In this document: piece by piece, positions 1 to 3,282 of the stretch
How positions within the stretch are numbered: position 1 is the first letter of the stretch
Layout of the letters: the number at the start of each line of letters is the position of its first letter
Assembly: GCA_030838815.1 (NCBI GenBank)
Contig: JAUZEX010000760.1
Span: forward strand, 1-5,895
Source of the DNA: Actinomycetota bacterium
GTDB taxonomy: Bacteria > Actinomycetota > Acidimicrobiia > IMCC26256 > BP-133
Direction: 5' to 3'
Length of the DNA stretch: 5,895 nucleotides
The notes under the pieces: generated by a model
The model's input: only the letters and a program-made list of their open reading frames with translations
The model's database searches: none
Told to the model about the DNA's origin: nothing
Position numbers and translations under genes: made by a program

Positions 1-440
1 TTCAGCTGTTCGACTCCTGGGTCGGCGCCCTCTCGCCCGACGACTACGCCGAGTACGCCTATCCCTACACGCAGCGGATCTTCGCCGCCCTGGCCGACTG
101 CGGGGTGCCCCGCATCCACTTCGGGACGGGCGCCACCACGCTGCTGCCGTTGATGGCCAACGCCGGCTGCGACGTCGTCGGGCTCGACTGGCGGGTCCAC
201 CTCGACGAGGGCTGGACCCACGCCGGCCACGACAAGGCCGTCCAAGGCAACCTCGACCCGGTGGTGCTCTTCGCCCCCGAGCACGAGATCGAACGGCGGG
301 TGCTCGACATCGTGAAGCGGGCCGATGGCCGGCCGGGCCACATCTTCAACCTCGGCCACGGCATCCTGCCCGGAACGCCGCCGGAGGCGGTGGGGTTCGT
401 GACCGACCTCGTGCACCGGGCGACGAGGCGGGACGGGTGA
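1..440 (+). CDS. hemE: Uroporphyrinogen decarboxylase, C-terminal part (5' end outside window)
   Basis: This enzyme decarboxylates the four acetate side chains of uroporphyrinogen III to give coproporphyrinogen III in the cytoplasm, a shared step of haem synthesis. The reading frame is open from base 3 and gives about 145 residues before the TGA at 438-440, so roughly the last 40% of a typical 340-360 residue protein is present. The family signatures visible, in order, are QLFDSWVGALSP, the IHFGTGATTLLPLMANAG segment, DVVGLDWRVHLDEG, VQGNLDP, and the C-terminal GHIFNLGHGILPGTPPEAV containing the conserved His of NLGHG. The N-terminal substrate-binding Arg and catalytic Asp regions lie upstream of the window and cannot be checked. 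The stop overlaps the hemH start by 4 bases (GTGA), which indicates an operon. The identification is secure from these motifs; the start codon and promoter are not visible. Confidence 0.96.
   Translation, partial: QLFDSWVGALSPDDYAEYAYPYTQRIFAALADCGVPRIHFGTGATTLLPLMANAGCDVVGLDWRVHLDEGWTHAGHDKAVQGNLDPVVLFAPEHEIERRVLDIVKRADGRPGHIFNLGHGILPGTPPEAVGFVTDLVHRATRRDG
425..428 (+). promoter_or_regulatory. Shine-Dalgarno for hemH, inside hemE
   Basis: GAGG lies in the last codons of hemE, 8 bases upstream of the GTG at 437. This spacing favours GTG 437 as the hemH start over the in-frame ATG at 446, which would leave a 17-base gap. The site supports coupled translation of hemE and hemH. Confidence 0.5.
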
Positions 441-1375
441 GCGACATGGTCGGCCCGGCGGCCGGGGAGCGGGTGGCCGTCTTCCTCATGGCGCTCGGTG
501 GCCCGGACTCCCTCGACAACGTCGAGCCGTACCTCCTCGACCTGCGAGGTGGGCGGGCGACGCCGCCGGAGCTGGTGGACGAGATCAGGGAACGGTACCG
601 GGCCACCGGAGGTCGTTCGCCCGTCCTCGACATCACGCGCCACCTGGCCGCCAAGCTCGAGGCCCGCCGCCCGGTGAAGGCCTTCGTCGGGCTGCGGCAC
701 TGGCACCCGTTCATCGCCGAGGCCTGGGCCGACGTCATCGGGTACGGCCCCGACCGCGTGGTGGGGATCTGCCTGGCGCCGCAGTACTCGGCCATGACCG
801 TGGGCAAGTACGTGGAGAAGCTGGCCGACGCCCGCACCGAGGTCGGCGGCGGCGAGCTCCCGTTGTCGACGGTGGGGTCGTGGGCCACGCACCCCGGCCT
901 CGTGGCGGCGCTGGCCGAGCGGATCGACGAGGCCCTGCGCCGGTTTCCGGAGGGTGATCAGGCCGACGTGCCGGTGCTGTTCACCGCCCACAGTCTTCCG
1001 GAGCGGATCGTGCGCGACGCTGACCCGTACCCCGAGGAGGTGCGGGCCACGGTGGAGGCGGTGAGCGCCCTGCTGCCGGCCGGCCAGCCGACCGCCTTCG
1101 CCTTCCAGAGCCAGGGCCGTTCGCCCGAGCCGTGGCTGGGCCCGGAGGTGGAGCCGACCCTCGACAGCCTGGCGGCCGACGGCGTGCCGGGAGTGGTCAT
1201 CGCCCCCGTCGGGTTCCTGTCCGACCACGTCGAGACGCTGTACGACATCGACATCGACTTCCGGGCCCGGGCCGACAAGCTCGGCCTGCGGCTGGAGCGC
1301 ATGGCCATGCTCAACGCCTCCGACGCCCTGGCCGACACGCTCGCCGCCCTGGTCGACGAACAGCTGTCAGGGTGA
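437..1375 (+). CDS. hemH: Ferrochelatase family (probable coproporphyrin/protoporphyrin ferrochelatase)
   Basis: It inserts Fe(II) into a porphyrin macrocycle. In Gram-positive bacteria the substrate is normally coproporphyrin III (the enzyme is then called CpfC), otherwise protoporphyrin IX. The protein has 312 residues, close to the Bacillus enzyme (about 310) and shorter than many actinobacterial forms. Visible signatures: N-terminal VFLMALGGPDSLDNVEPYL (residues 15-33); RYRATGGRSP (53-62); AFVGLRHWHPFIAEA (82-96); APQYSAMTVGKY (114-125); FTAHSLPERIV with the catalytic-type His at 185, followed by DPYPEEV; FQSQGRSPEPWLGP (223-236); and PVGFLSDHVETLYDIDID with the metal-site Glu at 266. The start is GTG 437, overlapping the hemE stop; ATG 446 is an alternative three codons later. 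There is one cysteine only (C112), so it cannot carry the [2Fe-2S] cluster of some actinobacterial ferrochelatases. The Tyr that is the proximal iron ligand in Bacillus appears as Leu20. The family call is firm; the physiological porphyrin is inferred. Confidence 0.95.
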   Translation: MSDMVGPAAGERVAVFLMALGGPDSLDNVEPYLLDLRGGRATPPELVDEIRERYRATGGRSPVLDITRHLAAKLEARRPVKAFVGLRHWHPFIAEAWADVIGYGPDRVVGICLAPQYSAMTVGKYVEKLADARTEVGGGELPLSTVGSWATHPGLVAALAERIDEALRRFPEGDQADVPVLFTAHSLPERIVRDADPYPEEVRATVEAVSALLPAGQPTAFAFQSQGRSPEPWLGPEVEPTLDSLAADGVPGVVIAPVGFLSDHVETLYDIDIDFRARADKLGLRLERMAMLNASDALADTLAALVDEQLSG

Positions 1376-2928
1376 ACCCCGGTGCCCCGCCCGGCCCGGT
1401 CGTGGTGGTGGGCGGCGGGATCGCCGGTCTGACCGCGGCGCTGGAGCTGGCGGAGCGGGGTGCTGCAGTCACCCTGGTCGAGGCGGGCGACTGCTTCGGG
1501 GGCAAGATCGCCACCTCCCGGGTCGACGGCCTGGTGGTCGAGGCCGGCGCCGACTCGTTCCTGTCCAGCAAGCCGGCGGGGCTGGCGTTGTGCGAGCGGC
1601 TGGGGATCACCGACCGCCTGGTGAACTCCCGGGCCGAGGACCGGCGCACGTTCGTGTGGTCGCGGGGCCGGCTGCGGGAGTTGCCCGAAGGTCTCGTGCT
1701 CGGGTCGCCGGCCCGGGCCTGGTCGCTGCTCCGCTCGGGCCTGTTGTCGCCCGTCGGCGCAGCCCGGATGGTGGGCGACATGGCGGTGCCCCGGCGCCGG
1801 TCCGGTTCCGAGGACGGGCGGGGCGGCCCCGCCCCGGCCGAGGAGACGGTGGCCGAGTTCTTCACCCGCCGCCTCGGCGGCGAGGCCTACGCCCGGGTCG
1901 TGGAACCGCTCCTGGCCGGCATCCACGCCGGGGACGCCACCCGGCTCAGCCTCCCCGCCACCTTCCCCCGCTTCGTCGACATGGAGCGCGACCACGGCGG
2001 CCTGGTCCGGGCCGCCCTGGCCGGCCGAGTCCCGAAACCTGTGCGCCGACTCACCGCGATGCGCCGCCGCGGCCAAACCGGCGTTCCTTTTCCGCTCCAT
2101 CCTGGCAGACGAACGCCGGTTTCCCGGGCGGCCGCGCCGGCGGCCGGTGTGGTCGGAGCGGTGCCGGCGGGACACACCCCGTTCGTCTCCTTCCGCACCG
2201 GGATGGCGGAGGTCGTCGAGGCGCTCGCGGCCCGCCTCGGGGCGCTGGGGGTCCACCTGCGGACAGGGCAGGCCGTGGCGGGGATCGGGGCCGTGGAAGG
2301 CGGGTACGAGGTCGTCCTCGGCGGGACCGGGGAGGCGCTGCCGGCAGCGGCGGTCGTGCTGGCGACGCCGGCACCGGTCACGGCCCGGCTCGTGCGTTCC
2401 CTGTGCCCGGCGGCGGCCGTCCTCCTGGAGGGCATCGAGCACGCCTCGACGGCCACGGTCTCGCTGGCCTACCGGAGCGACGACGTCGGCACGCCGCCGG
2501 AGGGCTACGGGTTCGTCGTTCCCCGGGCCGAGGGGCGCCACCTTCTGGCCGGAACGTGGGGATCCAACAAGTGGCCGGGGCGGGCCCCCGCCGGGGAGGT
2601 CCTCCTCCGGGGATACGTCGGGGGCGTCGGCCGGGAGGCGGTGCTCGAGGCGGACGACGACGGGCTCGTCCATCTCGTCCGGGCCGAACTCCGGGCACTG
2701 GCCGGGATCCGCGGTACGCCCGTCCACAGCGAGGTCCACCGCTATCCGGACGGGATGCCGCAGTACACCGTCGGCCACCTCGGCCGCGTGGAGCGGATCC
2801 GCGGCGCCCTGGCGGCCTGCCCGGGCCTGGCCGTGACCGGCGCCGCCTACGGCGGTGTGGGGATCCCCGATTGCATCGCCGACGCCCTCGCCACGGTCGG
2901 CCACGTGCTGAGGAGCCTCGGCCAATAG
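1372..2928 (+). CDS. hemY: FAD-dependent coproporphyrinogen/protoporphyrinogen oxidase (HemY/CgoX family)
   Basis: It oxidises a porphyrinogen by six electrons to the porphyrin that the neighbouring ferrochelatase metallates; in Gram-positive bacteria the substrate is usually coproporphyrinogen III. The 518 residues start at GTG 1372, overlapping the hemH stop by 4 bases (GTGA), with no good independent ribosome site, so translational coupling is likely. The N-terminal dinucleotide-binding motif VVVVGGGIAGLTAALELAERG (residues 10-30) is followed by the ribose-binding Glu37 and FGGKIATSRVDGLVVEAGADSF; the usual Arg of ExxxRxGGK is Cys41. Family blocks follow: EPLLAGIHAGDATRLSLPATFPRF, MERDHGGLVRA (204 onward), FVSFRTGMAEVVEALA (271 onward), MPQYTVGHLGRV, and the C-terminal FAD motif TGAAYGGVGIPDC (489-501). 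Length is slightly above the usual 450-480. Part of the excess lies in the 219-270 linker, whose codon use is atypical and which contains a perfect inverted repeat. The reading frame is intact throughout, so the enzyme is probably functional. No hemQ/chdC follows it. Confidence 0.95.
   Translation: MNPGAPPGPVVVVGGGIAGLTAALELAERGAAVTLVEAGDCFGGKIATSRVDGLVVEAGADSFLSSKPAGLALCERLGITDRLVNSRAEDRRTFVWSRGRLRELPEGLVLGSPARAWSLLRSGLLSPVGAARMVGDMAVPRRRSGSEDGRGGPAPAEETVAEFFTRRLGGEAYARVVEPLLAGIHAGDATRLSLPATFPRFVDMERDHGGLVRAALAGRVPKPVRRLTAMRRRGQTGVPFPLHPGRRTPVSRAAAPAAGVVGAVPAGHTPFVSFRTGMAEVVEALAARLGALGVHLRTGQAVAGIGAVEGGYEVVLGGTGEALPAAAVVLATPAPVTARLVRSLCPAAAVLLEGIEHASTATVSLAYRSDDVGTPPEGYGFVVPRAEGRHLLAGTWGSNKWPGRAPAGEVLLRGYVGGVGREAVLEADDDGLVHLVRAELRALAGIRGTPVHSEVHRYPDGMPQYTVGHLGRVERIRGALAACPGLAVTGAAYGGVGIPDCIADALATVGHVLRSLGQ
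2026..2122 (+). repeat. Inverted repeat in an atypical-codon insert within hemY (possible in-frame palindromic element)
   Basis: Two perfectly complementary 12-base arms, AAACCGGCGTTC at 2075-2086 and GAACGCCGGTTT at 2111-2122, flank a 24-base non-pairing loop. In the surrounding hemY frame, 13 of the 32 codons from 2026 to 2121 end in A or T (for example AAA, CCT three times, CAA, TTT, CAT, AGA, CGA three times, GTT twice), while neighbouring hemY codons end almost exclusively in G or C. The encoded stretch (residues 219-250) is basic and Pro-rich and falls in the linker between MERDHGGLVRA and FVSFRTGM, which is variable in this family. This is consistent with a short mobile palindrome inserted without disturbing the frame, as Rickettsia palindromic elements do. 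Element boundaries and mobility are inferred; only the repeat and the codon shift are seen directly. Confidence 0.6.
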
Positions 2929-3019
2929 GGGCAGGCGCCGCAGGACGGGCGGGCGGCGACGAAGGGGGCCGACCGGCAGGGACCTCCCGAATCAGGGCGA
3001 ATATGTCACCCACAGTGGT

Positions 3020-3038
3020 AGCGGGCCGTTGGGCCGCT
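3020..3038 (+). other. Small GC hairpin, possible weak terminator or operator
   Basis: AGCGG (3020-3024) pairs with CCGCT (3034-3038). After a G-G mismatch, CC (3026-3027) pairs with GG (3031-3032) around a 3-base loop. No T-run follows. It could help terminate the hem transcript, where U-tracts are often absent in high-GC actinobacteria, or be a protein-binding site. It lies 91 bases after the hemY stop. Confidence 0.25.
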
Positions 3039-3042
3039 CGTT

Positions 3043-3074
3043 GCCCCGAATCCACCCGATCGCCCCGAATTCGG
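3043..3074 (+). promoter_or_regulatory. Direct repeat GCCCCGAAT x2 with palindrome CCGAATTCGG
   Basis: The 9-mer GCCCCGAAT occurs at 3043-3051 and again at 3062-3070, 19 bases apart (about two helical turns). The second copy runs into the perfect 10-base palindrome CCGAATTCGG (3065-3074). The layout resembles a binding site for a dimeric regulator 77-108 bases upstream of the hydrolase start. The regulator is unknown, and function is inferred from arrangement alone. Confidence 0.3.
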
Positions 3075-3137
3075 TCTTGTCGGACACGTCGGCCCCCGTT
3101 TCCCGGGCCGGGCGTGGCCGACGCGCCGTCCTTTCCC

Positions 3138-3142
3138 GGAGG
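3138..3142 (+). promoter_or_regulatory. Shine-Dalgarno of the secreted hydrolase gene
   Basis: GGAGG sits 8 bases upstream of ATG 3151, the only strong ribosome site in the gap. It fixes the start of the downstream gene and shows that the gene is translated independently of the hem operon. Confidence 0.8.
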
Positions 3143-3150
3143 TTTCCCCG

Positions 3151-3282
3151 ATGGTGCCAGCGCGAGCGGTTCGACGCCGGACGTCGTTCCGGCGCGCCGT
3201 GGCCGTCGCGCTCGTCGCCGTCGGCTCGGTTGCCGGCGCCCTGACCGCCGTCGTGGCCCCGACTTCCGCCCCGGCCCACGCC
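3151..3282 (+). other. Predicted signal peptide of the hydrolase
   Basis: Residues 1-44 have an Arg-rich n-region (R5, R8-R10, R14, R15), an uncharged Ala/Val h-region (about 16-37) and an Ala-x-Ala site, PAHA before D45, suited to signal peptidase I. The R9-R10 pair followed by TSF loosely resembles a Tat motif without matching it, so Sec or Tat export is undecided. The Thr-rich stretch after the cleavage site (D45 to about G97) resembles linkers that are O-glycosylated in other actinobacteria. Confidence 0.75.

Larger units (their letters stand above)
2929..3150 (+). other. Intergenic region between hemY and the secreted hydrolase gene
   Basis: This 222-base gap has no convincing gene. It is locally richer in A and T than its flanks between about 2985 and 3090, as a promoter region might be. 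I see no consensus -35/-10 pair, no U-tract terminator after hemY and no known riboswitch motif. It holds four CGAAT pentamers (starting 2988, 2998, 3047, 3066), the interrupted palindrome CCACAGTGG (3010-3018), a small hairpin (3020-3038) and the ribosome site of the next gene. The promoter for that gene most likely lies here, by position only. Confidence 0.6.

Noticed and set aside
2026..2180. Frameshift or pseudogenisation of hemY in the atypical segment
   Set aside because: The same frame carries conserved HemY blocks on both sides (MERDHGGL before, FVSFRTGM and the C-terminal FAD motif after), so no frameshift is needed.
958..2925. Very long open frame on the minus strand opposite hemH and hemY
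   Set aside because: It is a shadow of the GC-rich coding strand: the translation is low-complexity Arg/Gly/Pro/Ala with no family motif, and both + strand genes show clear conserved blocks.
2929..2990. Rho-independent terminator directly after hemY
   Set aside because: Only tiny inverted repeats (for example GGGACCTCCC at 2979-2988, with a 2-base loop) and no T-run; not convincing.
2992..3087. Possible 31-residue peptide on the minus strand in the intergenic gap (GTG start at 3087, ending in WVTYSP)
   Set aside because: Its composition is less extreme than other shadows, but the ribosome site is poor, no homologue is recognised and it lies within a probable promoter region. Not enough to call a gene.
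2119..3108. Shared 11-mer GTTTCCCGGGC at 2119-2129 and 3098-3108, as if a second copy of the hemY palindromic element lay in the intergenic gap
   Set aside because: Similarity does not extend beyond the 11 bases, and the partner arm of the inverted repeat is absent at the second site; probably chance in GC-rich DNA.
2929..3150. Riboswitch (c-di-GMP, c-di-AMP) in the leader of the hydrolase gene
   Set aside because: The conserved core strings of these aptamers were looked for on the + strand and not found; only small unrelated hairpins are present.
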